Shown piece by piece: positions 16,195 to 24,599 of a stretch of 64,000 bases of DNA. A program made the translations under genes and the position numbers. Positions within the stretch are counted from its first letter, which is position 1. Every line of letters begins with the position of its first letter. The notes below the pieces were generated by a model, which worked only from the letters and a program-made list of their open reading frames with translations, made no database searches and was not told the origin of the DNA. Source of the stretch: Ancrocorticia sp052089425 (lineage in GTDB: Bacteria; Actinomycetota; Actinomycetes; Actinomycetales; Actinomycetaceae); assembly GCF_052089425.1 (NCBI RefSeq), contig NZ_JBQCZW010000007.1:1-64000 (forward strand), read 5' to 3'.

Positions 16195-18267
16195 ATGGCG
16201 GAGCTTAATTGGACCGAACTTGACCAGCGCGCAGTAGACACGGGGCGCGTGTTGGCTGCCGATGCTGTCCAGAAGGTCGGAAACGGGCATCCTGGCACGG
16301 CGATTTCCCTATCGCCGTTGGCATATACACTTTTCCAGAAGGTTATGCGCCACGATCCCTCGGATGATCAGTGGATCGGGCGCGATCGTTTCGTCCTCTC
16401 TATCGGACACTCCTCGCTTACCCTGTACAACCAGCTCTTCTTGGCTGGCTATGGGCTCGAGCTTGACGATATCGCATCGCTGCGTACATGGGGCTCCCTC
16501 ACACCGGGCCATCCCGAGTACAAGCACACCAAGGGCGTAGAAATGACCACCGGCCCGCTGGGTCAGGGCCTGTCCTCCGCTGTTGGCATGGCCATGGCCT
16601 CCCGCCGCGAACGCGGATTGTTCGATCCGGAAACACCCAAGGGCGAATCCCCCTTCGATCACTTCGTCTACGTTGTGGGCGGCGAAGGTTGCTTAGAGGA
16701 AGGCGTCACCTCCGAAGCCAGCTCGCTAGCCGGAACCCAGCACCTAGGTAACCTCATCTTCATCTGGGACGATAACCGCATTTCAATCGAAGACGATACG
16801 GTCATTGCCTTCTCCGAAGATGTTCTGGGCCGCTATGCCGCCTACGGCTGGCACACCCAGCATGTTGACTGGACCAACGGTGGTACCGAATACAGCGAAG
16901 ATGTGGATGGCCTCTACAACGCCCTCCTCAATGCCCAGAAGGTGACGGATAAGCCGTCCATCATCCGCCTGTCCACGATCATGGCGTGGCCATCGCCCAC
17001 GAAGCAGGGAACAGGCGCCGCACACGGTTCGGCGCTTGGAGCCGAAGAAGTTGCCAACCTCAAGAAGATTCTCGGCTTCGATCCTGAGGTTGATTTCCCC
17101 GCCGATCCCGAGCTTGTTGCACAAACTCGCGCAAATGCCAAGGCCAATGCCGAAGCCGCTCGCGGGCAGTGGGATGAGCAGATGGCCTCATGGCGCGCGG
17201 CACACCCGGACCGCGCCGACCTTCTGGATCGCTTGGAGAAGAAGGAGCTGCCAGAGGGTTGGGACGATGCCCTGCCCACCTTCGAGATCGGTTCCTCCCT
17301 CGCCACGCGCGCCGCCTCCGGCAAAGTCCTGAGTGCTCTGGCTCCGGTGCTCCCCGAACTCTGGGGTGGCTCCGCCGATCTGGCCGGATCCAACAACACA
17401 ACGATGGCCGGCGAACCCTCGTTCCTGCCCGCAGATCGCGTATCAGCGGACTTTGACGGTAACGAATACGGCCGCACCCTCCACTTCGGTATCCGCGAAC
17501 ACGGCATGGGTGCCATCGTCAATGGCATCGTCCTGCACGGCCTGACCCGCGCCTACGGCGGCACGTTCTTCGTGTTCGCCGATTACATGCGTGGGGCGGT
17601 CCGGTTGTCCGCTGTCATGAACATTCCGTCCGTATTCGTGTGGACTCACGATTCGATCGGTGTTGGCGAGGATGGTCCTACCCATCAGCCCATCGAGCAC
17701 CTCTGGGCCTACCGCGCCATTCCGCAGCTGGACATTGTTCGCCCGGCAGATGCTAACGAAACGGCAGCCGCGTGGAAGTCCATCATCGAGCGCAATGAGG
17801 GCGGCCCCGCGGGCCTCATCCTCTCGCGCCAGAATCTCCCGGTTCTCGAAGGCACCAGCGCCGAGGGCGTTGATAAGGGCGGATACGTGCTTGCCGATTC
17901 CCCAACCGGCACCGTTGATGTGCAACTTCTGGCCACCGGATCAGAGGTCTCACTTGCTGTGGACACGCAGAAGGCACTGGCCGAAGAAGGAATCGGGGCA
18001 CGCGTTGTCTCGCTTCCCTGCCTCGAATGGTTCGAGCAGCAGGATCAGGCCTACCGCGATTCTGTGATCCTTCCCGATGTGAAGGCTCGCGTTTCCGTTG
18101 AGGCCGGTACAACCTTCGGGTGGGCCGGTTACGTTGGCGATGCTGGCCGCAGCGTAGGAATCAACCACTTCGGCGCTTCCGCCGCCGGTGGCAAGCTGTT
18201 CGAAGAGTTCGGCTTCACTGTGGAGACCGTAGTTTCCGCCGTCAAGGAATCCATCGCCGCCGCGTAG
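16195..18267 (+). CDS. tkt: Transketolase
   Basis: A 690-residue ThDP-dependent transketolase. The N-terminal GNGHPGTAISLSPL and GPLGQGLSSAVGMA are substrate and cofactor loops. GGEGCLEEGVTSEASS and the nearby IWDDNRIS form the Mg-ThDP binding signature, and FGIREHGMGAI with the catalytic Glu lies in the pyrimidine domain. It moves two-carbon units between sugar phosphates in the non-oxidative pentose phosphate pathway. AAGGAG precedes the ATG at 16195; the frame could extend to 16123 but without a ribosome site. It is divergent from xerD. zwf and opcA follow on the same strand, while talA, usual here, is absent. Confidence 0.96.
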   Translation: MAELNWTELDQRAVDTGRVLAADAVQKVGNGHPGTAISLSPLAYTLFQKVMRHDPSDDQWIGRDRFVLSIGHSSLTLYNQLFLAGYGLELDDIASLRTWGSLTPGHPEYKHTKGVEMTTGPLGQGLSSAVGMAMASRRERGLFDPETPKGESPFDHFVYVVGGEGCLEEGVTSEASSLAGTQHLGNLIFIWDDNRISIEDDTVIAFSEDVLGRYAAYGWHTQHVDWTNGGTEYSEDVDGLYNALLNAQKVTDKPSIIRLSTIMAWPSPTKQGTGAAHGSALGAEEVANLKKILGFDPEVDFPADPELVAQTRANAKANAEAARGQWDEQMASWRAAHPDRADLLDRLEKKELPEGWDDALPTFEIGSSLATRAASGKVLSALAPVLPELWGGSADLAGSNNTTMAGEPSFLPADRVSADFDGNEYGRTLHFGIREHGMGAIVNGIVLHGLTRAYGGTFFVFADYMRGAVRLSAVMNIPSVFVWTHDSIGVGEDGPTHQPIEHLWAYRAIPQLDIVRPADANETAAAWKSIIERNEGGPAGLILSRQNLPVLEGTSAEGVDKGGYVLADSPTGTVDVQLLATGSEVSLAVDTQKALAEEGIGARVVSLPCLEWFEQQDQAYRDSVILPDVKARVSVEAGTTFGWAGYVGDAGRSVGINHFGASAAGGKLFEEFGFTVETVVSAVKESIAAA

Positions 18268-18281
18268 GCATTTGTCAGCTG

Positions 18282-18316
18282 GACGCCGCACGCCTCTTCA
18301 TGGGGCGTGCGGCGTC
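18282..18316 (+). terminator. Hairpin terminator after tkt
   Basis: A perfect 13-base inverted repeat, GACGCCGCACGCC (18282-18294) with GGCGTGCGGCGTC (18304-18316), has a nine-base loop and lies 14 bases after the tkt stop. There is no T-run after it, as often seen in high-GC actinobacteria. Confidence 0.7.
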
Positions 18317-18320
18317 TGCG

Positions 18321-18326
18321 TATACT
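18321..18326 (+). promoter_or_regulatory. -10 element of a zwf promoter
   Basis: TATACT matches the -10 consensus at five of six positions and lies 50 bases before the zwf GTG. The best -35 (TTCATG, 18297-18302, 18-base spacer) falls in the loop of the tkt terminator, so terminator and promoter would overlap. Confidence 0.4.
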
Positions 18327-18375
18327 GTGTGGGCGCCCAGCGCGCATCAAGGTGTATTTCAAGTAGAGGTGAGAC

Positions 18376-19884
18376 GTGTCCAACCCATTGCGCCAAGGCC
18401 GCGATACTAGACTTCAACGAATCGCTGGCCCGTGTGGCATCGTATTGTTTGGAATTACGGGCGATCTGGCTCAGCGCAAGATTCTGCCCGCCCTCTACGA
18501 TTTGGCCAGCCGCGGCCTGCTTCCCCCGTCCTTCTCCATCATCGGCGTAGCGCGCCGTCACATCGAGAACATCGAAGAGGTTGTGGAGAAATCTATCCGC
18601 AACGGTGCGAAGATGCCGGTTACGGATACCACGTTGGGGCAGCTTCTGTCCGGATTTAGTATGGTTGAAGGGCAGTTTGACCACGACGAGACCTATGTTG
18701 CGCTCGGCCGGCGCATGCAGGAAATCGATGAGGTACGGGGCACAGGAAGTAACTATGCTTTCTACCTCTCCATTCCTCCTGAGCTGTTCCCAACCGTCCT
18801 AGGCGGAATCGGTGATGCAGGCCTTCAATCGGGCCCGGATGGTTCGTGGCGGCGTGTGGTGATCGAAAAGCCATTCGGCCACGATCTTGCCTCCGCACAG
18901 GCTCTGGACGAAGTGGTCACTAGGGTGTTCGATCCCGATTGCGTTTTCCGGATCGATCATTACCTTGGCAAAGAAACGGTTCAGAACGTGTTGGCACTCC
19001 GATTTGCCAACGAAATCTATGAATCCGTGTGGAATTCCAACCACGTGGATCATGTACAGATCACCATGGCCGAGGATATCGGCATCGGCTCACGCGCCGG
19101 ATACTACGACGGCATCGGTTCTGCCCGTGATGTCATCCAGAACCATCTTCTCCAACTGCTGGCACTCACCGCGATGGAGGAGCCCAACAGCTTTAGTGCT
19201 GAAGCCCTGCGCGTTGAAAAGGAAAAGATCCTTGACGCCACCTCCTTCTATGGGCCCGTCAGCGAATCTGCCGTGCGTGCGCAGTATTCGTCCGGCTGGC
19301 AGGGTGGCCAATGGGTGAAGTCCTATCTGGAGGAAGATGGCATCCCAGCAGATTCCATCACCGATACCTACGCGGCCCTCCGGCTTGGGATCCATACGCG
19401 GCGCTGGGAGGGCGTGCCGTTCTATCTACGCGCCGGTAAGCGCCTTGGCCGCCGTGTTTCCGAGATTGCCGTGGTGTTCAAATATCCTCCCTTCCTCCCC
19501 TTCGATTCCACGGCTGGCATGGGCCACAACACGCTCGTGATTCGGGTGCAGCCACAGGAAGGTATTACCTTCAAGGTGGGGTCCAAGGTTCCCGGATCTG
19601 CGATGCGGCTGCGGGACGTCACGATGGATTTCGCCTACGGCCACGCGTTCACCGAGTATGCCCCCGAAGCTTACGAACGGCTGATCCTTGACGTTCTGCT
19701 GGGTGATCCGCCGCTCTTCCCTCAGCAGAACGAAATCGAGACCTCGTGGCGGCTGATCGATCAGGCTGTTGAGTACTGGGAATCCCATCCAGAAACACTC
19801 GATACGTATGGCCCAGGAACGTGGGGGCCAGAGTGCGCCGATAAGATGCTGGCACGCGATGGCAACGAGTGGCGACGCCCCTGA
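18376..19884 (+). CDS. zwf: Glucose-6-phosphate 1-dehydrogenase
   Basis: A 502-residue G6PD. The N-terminal NADP loop is LFGITGDLAQRK. The active-site signature RIDHYLGKE holds the catalytic His-Asp pair and substrate Lys, and the VEKPFGHD block precedes it. It oxidises glucose-6-phosphate to 6-phosphogluconolactone with NADP+. The start is GTG behind AGAGGTGA. opcA follows after 15 bases, the standard actinobacterial pair. It may be transcribed from its own promoter on the tkt terminator or by readthrough from tkt. Confidence 0.97.
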   Translation: MSNPLRQGRDTRLQRIAGPCGIVLFGITGDLAQRKILPALYDLASRGLLPPSFSIIGVARRHIENIEEVVEKSIRNGAKMPVTDTTLGQLLSGFSMVEGQFDHDETYVALGRRMQEIDEVRGTGSNYAFYLSIPPELFPTVLGGIGDAGLQSGPDGSWRRVVIEKPFGHDLASAQALDEVVTRVFDPDCVFRIDHYLGKETVQNVLALRFANEIYESVWNSNHVDHVQITMAEDIGIGSRAGYYDGIGSARDVIQNHLLQLLALTAMEEPNSFSAEALRVEKEKILDATSFYGPVSESAVRAQYSSGWQGGQWVKSYLEEDGIPADSITDTYAALRLGIHTRRWEGVPFYLRAGKRLGRRVSEIAVVFKYPPFLPFDSTAGMGHNTLVIRVQPQEGITFKVGSKVPGSAMRLRDVTMDFAYGHAFTEYAPEAYERLILDVLLGDPPLFPQQNEIETSWRLIDQAVEYWESHPETLDTYGPGTWGPECADKMLARDGNEWRRP

Positions 19885-19899
19885 TTTTCAAGGAATACC

Positions 19900-20832
19900 A
19901 TGATCATTCACATGAATAACATCTCCTCAACCGCTGTGGGCACCCGCATGGAGGAGCTGCGCGATACCGTTGGTTCCGTGGCTCTGGGGCGCGTCCTCAC
20001 ACTCGTCATCATCGCACAGGATGAAACCGGCGTTCGCGATGGCATGCAGGCTGCGGCTGGCGCCTCGCGCGCCCACCCGTGCCGGATCATCACGCTACTT
20101 CCCATCGAATCCGAGGAATCGCGCCTTGACGCTGAGATCCGTGTGGGAGCGGAGGCAGGGCTGTCAGAGATCGCCATACTGCGCTGCTATGGCGGCGCAG
20201 CTTCGGATCTCGAAACGGTTCTCTCCCCTCTGATCCTGCCCGATACTCCCATCGTTGCGTGGTGGGTCCAAGAGGTCCCAGCCAATACATCACAAACCTC
20301 CGTGGGATCGCTTGCTCAACGCAGGATAACCACCTCACGTTTCCTCGGAGATCCGCTTGAGCACCTGTGCACGATGCGCGATACCTACACAGCTGGCGAT
20401 ACCGATTTGGCGTGGGCGGGGATGACCCTGTGGCGCAATCACCTAGCCGCCATGCTCGACGAGCCTCCCGAGGAACCCGTCACGGGGGTGACAGTGTATG
20501 GGGCGGAAGGCCATCCCTCGACCTATCTGCTGGCAGGCTGGCTAGCTTTGCGCTTGCAGGTACCGGTCCGCACTGAGCCGAACGAGGCTACGGTCCTCAC
20601 TGAGGTATGCCTCCACCGAGAATCGGGAGATCTGCGGCTGGTCCGACCAATCGGATCGGAGATCGCTGACATGGAGCGCCCAGGGCGGCAAACCCAGCGC
20701 GTCAACCTTCCGGTCCGCACGTTGGAAACCATGCTCATCGAAGAACTCCGCTCTATGACGGCAGATACCGCCTACGGAGAGGTTCTAGAAAAGGGGCTGG
20801 AGCTCCTGGACGTTCCGGAGTTTCGCCGCTAG
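19900..20832 (+). CDS. opcA: OpcA, glucose-6-phosphate dehydrogenase assembly/regulatory protein
   Basis: A 310-residue OpcA homolog. Recognisable blocks include GSVALGRVLTLVI near the N-terminus, the central PDTPIVAWW, and the C-terminal EELRSMTADTAYGEVLEKGLE. OpcA is an allosteric partner of G6PD in cyanobacteria and actinobacteria. AAGGA precedes the ATG, 15 bases after the zwf stop, so the two are translated from one mRNA. It converges on the ABC ATPase gene with only six bases between stops and no hairpin. Confidence 0.92.
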   Translation: MIIHMNNISSTAVGTRMEELRDTVGSVALGRVLTLVIIAQDETGVRDGMQAAAGASRAHPCRIITLLPIESEESRLDAEIRVGAEAGLSEIAILRCYGGAASDLETVLSPLILPDTPIVAWWVQEVPANTSQTSVGSLAQRRITTSRFLGDPLEHLCTMRDTYTAGDTDLAWAGMTLWRNHLAAMLDEPPEEPVTGVTVYGAEGHPSTYLLAGWLALRLQVPVRTEPNEATVLTEVCLHRESGDLRLVRPIGSEIADMERPGRQTQRVNLPVRTLETMLIEELRSMTADTAYGEVLEKGLELLDVPEFRR

Positions 20833-20838
20833 TTCCTC

Positions 20839-21909
20839 CTAGCGCTCAAGTACCCAGCCCCGTTCAGCCCGCACCGCAAAGCGGACACTGTCACCTACGG
20901 AGCGGGGAGCGCTAGCGTCCCATTCGTGCACAACCAGTGTTCCCACCTCTGTTTCCACCTCGGTCTGGCTCCTGCTTCCAGCGAATGCCGAACCGATCAC
21001 CTGACCCGTGTCTCCCACAACATCTGCGGCGTGTGGAGCCTTCCTCAGCGTGATGGACTCCGGTGGGAGCACCAGCATCGCCGGGCCGATACGCAGCCCC
21101 GGGTGGCATGGAATTTCATACTCCAAGCGGCCCAGCTGAACGCGTGCGTGATGCGAATCGGGGCGGCCCAGCACGATAACGGACAGAATATTCTCCAAGC
21201 CCAGAAGGTCGGCGACGAAGCGGGAGGATGGGCGCCGATACACGTTCATAGGAGTATCCAGCTGGACGATTTCCCCTTGGCGCATCACGGCCACTCGATC
21301 GGCCATGAGGAAGGCGTCCTCTAAATCATGGGTCACATACACGGCCGCTAGGCGCCCGCGCACCACCTGCGCCTTGACGTCACGGCGGATGTCGCGGCGC
21401 AGCGGCGCCTCAACATGCGATAACGGTTCATCCAACAGGAGCACGCGTGGACGCCGCACGAGAGTTTGTGCCAGAGCTACGCGCTGGGACTGACCGCCGG
21501 AAAGAGATGCGGGGCGGGTAGCCCCCAAGCCGTTGATGTTCAGGTTGGCCATGGCTATATCGATCAGATCGTTACGCTTGCCCTCTGGCGTCCTCGCATC
21601 ATCCAGCCCATATCCGATGTTCTCCCGCACGGACAGCCCGGGGAACAGCACGGGGCTCTGGAACACGAGCCCCGTCTCGCGTTCCTCCGGCGGTATACCA
21701 GAAACATCAACGGAATCGATGCTCACTGTGCCCCTACTCTGGATGAGTCCAGACAGGGCGTGAAGCAGCGTTGATTTGCCGCATCCCGAGGGACCCACAA
21801 TCACGAGGACCTCCCCCGGTGCCACCCGGAAGCTCACATCGTGGAGAGTGAAGGTCCCGAGGGTCAGGCTCAGATCCCGCACCGTCAATCCATAGGGCGA
21901 GATACTCAT
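20839..21909 (-). CDS. ABC transporter ATP-binding protein, Fe3+/sugar-phosphate type (FbpC/AfuC-like)
   Basis: A 356-residue importer ATPase. Walker A is GPSGCGKST, the signature LSGGQSQRVALAQ, and Walker B LLLDEPLSH; the H-loop is in VYVTHDLEDA. The D-loop reads LSHVE where LSNLD is usual. A C-terminal TOBE-like region follows (about residues 240-356). The ATG at 21909 overlaps the permease stop as ATGA; the open frame upstream of it lies inside the permease gene and is not coding. It forms an operon with the preceding binding protein and permease. Iron, thiamine or sugar-phosphate specificity cannot be set from the ATPase. Confidence 0.85.
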   Translation of the reverse strand: MSISPYGLTVRDLSLTLGTFTLHDVSFRVAPGEVLVIVGPSGCGKSTLLHALSGLIQSRGTVSIDSVDVSGIPPEERETGLVFQSPVLFPGLSVRENIGYGLDDARTPEGKRNDLIDIAMANLNINGLGATRPASLSGGQSQRVALAQTLVRRPRVLLLDEPLSHVEAPLRRDIRRDVKAQVVRGRLAAVYVTHDLEDAFLMADRVAVMRQGEIVQLDTPMNVYRRPSSRFVADLLGLENILSVIVLGRPDSHHARVQLGRLEYEIPCHPGLRIGPAMLVLPPESITLRKAPHAADVVGDTGQVIGSAFAGSRSQTEVETEVGTLVVHEWDASAPRSVGDSVRFAVRAERGWVLER

Positions 21910-23483
21910 GTGTGCCTCCATGCTCGAGAGTTGGAATCGATGATCACATCGAACAGTATGACAACGCCCAGGATGGCTCCACACGTCAGAAGGCCCGTGA
22001 CCATGGCAAGGGCGAACGCTTCGTCCGATTGGCCGCCCGCGGCAAGCCTCAGGAGCTGGGGTGTGGCCAGCTGAATGCTGCCTGGCTGGACGAAGACCAG
22101 CGGGGAAAGGTTGGTCAGCAACGCACCAGTTTCCGTGCACAGGGAGGCGACGACCATCGGGGCAACATAGGGAAAATCAACACTCAAGAGGACCCGTGCA
22201 GGGCCGGCACCCAAGTCGCGGGCGGCAGCGGCGGCATCTGTTGTCCGTAAGGAAAGCAATCCGAGCAAAAGAAGAGTCGAGACCGGCGTGCACACAGCAA
22301 GCGCCGCAAGAAAGAGTCCAATCCATCCCCCGGCAGCCGATCCCCCGCCAACAACTGCCGGTATCACCACGGTCTCACCCATTCGTACGGGCACCCGGAG
22401 AGCTGTTGCATAGACGGCCCCGATAGCTGTGGGCGAGGTGAACAGCATGAAGATCACAAGGAAGATTCCGTAGGATCGCACATGCCCGTGTGCACGGATA
22501 ATCGCCGTAGACAACACCAATGCGCAGGCGGCTCCCACCGGAACAGCTACGCCGATCAGTATCACGGTGGGGAGAACGGAGGTTGTGGGGACACTCCCAT
22601 TCTCAGAGGACACGATAGACCCGCCCGCGATGGTCAGAACGATTCCGGCGATCAACACTGTGCTGGCCACAACTGCGGCGCCCGCGGTGGCCTTCACCCA
22701 CGCCGGAATATTCGAGGAGTGCAGGACATCGGCGATCCGGTTTCGCGAACTCAGGCGTGCCGCCCCGCCATGCCTCCAGAATCGTGCCCGCGTCACCACG
22801 AAGGTCATGAGCACGGTTGGCACTAACATGAGGAGCGCAGCACGCACCACGCTGGGGCCAGCGGCACCGGCAGAAACTGCGCGAAACACGTGCGAGGCCA
22901 GATGCGATTCGTGGCCACCGTACAACTCGTAGATCCCAGGATCAGAGAAGAGTTGGAACACTCCCCACATCCAGGCGAGAGCCGCGCCCTTGGCCCAGTT
23001 CGGTAACACCGTCAGGCGCCACGATGTACGCGTAGGCAGGCCGAGACTACGTGAGAGCATCAGGGTCTCAACATCAATAAAACGCAGTGCCACCGCCTGC
23101 CCGAACACGGCTGCCGGAAGCACGATGATGCTCGAGGAAAGCAGGAGGTGCGGGTCTCCTAACCACCGGTCAACGGCATGAGCCACGATGACCGGCGGAA
23201 ACACGAACGGAATCGCGCAGGCGATGAAAAGAATCCGCCGGGCTCCACGGCCGCACACTGTATAGCCAAACAGCACAATTCCCAGAGCTAGCACCGCAGC
23301 AATCAGTGATGAGGCCATGGGCAGCGCGAGTGATCTCAGAGTTAGCCCGATCAGGGCATTCCACGAGGTGACCGGCAACGGCGCTGCAGGGGTTTCACGC
23401 CAGGCAAGAACAAAGGGAAACACCACGGCCATGGACACCACAGCTAGGACCGCAACGGGAAGGGCGCGCCTAATAGGTCCCAT
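21906..23483 (-). CDS. ABC transporter permease, two fused membrane domains (FbpB/AfuB-like)
   Basis: A 525-residue membrane protein with about twelve predicted helices in two halves. Each half carries an EAA-type cytoplasmic loop, the second at AARDLGAGPARVLLSVDFP. This double-length arrangement is typical of Fe3+ (FbpB) and hexose-phosphate (AfuB) importers. The ATG at 23483 has GGAGG six bases upstream and overlaps the end of the binding-protein gene by 14 bases; the frame upstream of it belongs to that gene's shadow. Gene order binding protein-permease-ATPase is complete. Confidence 0.87.
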   Translation of the reverse strand: MGPIRRALPVAVLAVVSMAVVFPFVLAWRETPAAPLPVTSWNALIGLTLRSLALPMASSLIAAVLALGIVLFGYTVCGRGARRILFIACAIPFVFPPVIVAHAVDRWLGDPHLLLSSSIIVLPAAVFGQAVALRFIDVETLMLSRSLGLPTRTSWRLTVLPNWAKGAALAWMWGVFQLFSDPGIYELYGGHESHLASHVFRAVSAGAAGPSVVRAALLMLVPTVLMTFVVTRARFWRHGGAARLSSRNRIADVLHSSNIPAWVKATAGAAVVASTVLIAGIVLTIAGGSIVSSENGSVPTTSVLPTVILIGVAVPVGAACALVLSTAIIRAHGHVRSYGIFLVIFMLFTSPTAIGAVYATALRVPVRMGETVVIPAVVGGGSAAGGWIGLFLAALAVCTPVSTLLLLGLLSLRTTDAAAAARDLGAGPARVLLSVDFPYVAPMVVASLCTETGALLTNLSPLVFVQPGSIQLATPQLLRLAAGGQSDEAFALAMVTGLLTCGAILGVVILFDVIIDSNSRAWRHT

Positions 23484-24510
23484 TGCGTACCTCCGTTGCC
23501 CACACCGTGATGAGCTGAGCCCGTACCTGAGCCGCTTGGGACACATCGCCGCCCAGCACGGGCACGGGGAGCACCTCAAGTTCATCGATGAGGTTCGGGG
23601 ACAAAGCCATCGTGGTATACGATTGCGGGACTTGAGAGGTGGATGCCACTTGCCCCTCGGGGGATACGGCAAAGTTGACGAACTCCCGCCCCGCCTGAAC
23701 ATTGTCAGATCCAGCCAGCAGCCCAACGGCGCCTACTTCATAGCCAGTCCCGTCTTCGGGATAGGCCAGCTCCACGGGGGCACCGGCAGCCCGTTCAGCT
23801 TGGCAGTACGGAGCAAACGATATGCCAACTGCTGCGTTACCTCGGCCAACATTGCGCGCCACTGCCGTTCCCGAATCCAAGTAGCCCTGAAGGTTTCGTT
23901 CGAGAGACTTCATGTAGGCCACCATGCCCTCAGTTCCGCCCAACCGGGAGTATTGCACCCACAACATGGTGGAGGCGGTGCCCGAAAGCAGCGGGCTAGA
24001 CATGAGAATTTCATCTTCATAATCGGAACTGAGGAGATCCTCCCATGTTTCCGGTACCTGACTCACCAGTTCGGTGTTCACACAGAAGGAGAGGATTCCG
24101 CCGTACACACCGGCCCAATAACCATTGGCATCACGAAGGCTATGAGGAAGCTTCTTCACGGCGGGCAGGTCCCCAATGGGAGAGAGGAGATCCTCCCCAG
24201 CAGCCTCCACATACGATTCGGCGGGACCACCTAACCACACATCGAATTCCGGTTGGTCGGCGCTGACTCGGATACGTCCCAGCGCCTCGGAGGTGGGCAG
24301 CCGCACGGTGTGAACGGTGATACCCGTTTGCTTTTCGAAGGCTTCGGCCACAGCAAGGCACGATTCCACATTGTTGGAGCAGAGTACCGATAGTTGAGCC
24401 TTCGGCGGTTGGGCCCACACGATTCCAGCGACCGCCAGCCCAACCACAACGGTTCCGGCCAACAATCGCTTCACCTGCCCACGGGCCCACCGTGAATGCC
24501 ACCATGTCAC
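23470..24510 (-). CDS. Extracellular substrate-binding protein of the Fbp/Afu ABC importer
   Basis: A 346-residue periplasmic-binding-type protein. An uncleaved or poorly defined signal (RLLAGTVVVGLAVAGIVWA) spans about residues 15-33. There is no lipobox Cys, so the anchor is probably this helix. Downstream blocks (VLCSNN, FEKQTGITV, FDVWLGGPAESY, and SFCVNTEL with ETWEDLL) fit the class II cluster D/Fe3+-type fold. Such proteins bind Fe3+, thiamine, phosphonates or, in the AfuA branch, hexose phosphates. The GTG at 24510 has no ribosome site, but TAGAGT lies six bases upstream, pointing to a leaderless mRNA. Neighbours favour a phosphorylated substrate; that is inference. Confidence 0.8.
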   Translation of the reverse strand: MTWWHSRWARGQVKRLLAGTVVVGLAVAGIVWAQPPKAQLSVLCSNNVESCLAVAEAFEKQTGITVHTVRLPTSEALGRIRVSADQPEFDVWLGGPAESYVEAAGEDLLSPIGDLPAVKKLPHSLRDANGYWAGVYGGILSFCVNTELVSQVPETWEDLLSSDYEDEILMSSPLLSGTASTMLWVQYSRLGGTEGMVAYMKSLERNLQGYLDSGTAVARNVGRGNAAVGISFAPYCQAERAAGAPVELAYPEDGTGYEVGAVGLLAGSDNVQAGREFVNFAVSPEGQVASTSQVPQSYTTMALSPNLIDELEVLPVPVLGGDVSQAAQVRAQLITVWATEVRNGTY

Positions 24511-24516
24511 TTTGCT

Positions 24517-24522
24517 ACTCTA
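24517..24522 (-). promoter_or_regulatory. -10 element for a leaderless binding-protein mRNA
   Basis: TAGAGT on the minus strand (four of six matches to TATAAT) is separated from the GTG at 24508-24510 by six bases, the spacing expected if transcription starts on the start codon. It agrees with the lack of a Shine-Dalgarno. Confidence 0.35.
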
Positions 24523-24544
24523 TCCGCCACGCCCGTAAACGTAC

Positions 24545-24581
24545 GTGAGGGCACCCAGAACGTGGAACTGGGTGCCCTCAC
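24545..24581 (-). terminator. Hairpin terminator after the OPA transporter gene
   Basis: A perfect 14-base inverted repeat, GTGAGGGCACCCAG (24545-24558) and its complement at 24568-24581, with a nine-base loop. It lies 19 bases beyond the transporter stop and before the binding-protein promoter, so it separates the two transcription units. Only a short T-run follows on the minus strand. Confidence 0.7.
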
Positions 24582-24599
24582 ATCAATCGGTCAGTGGAC

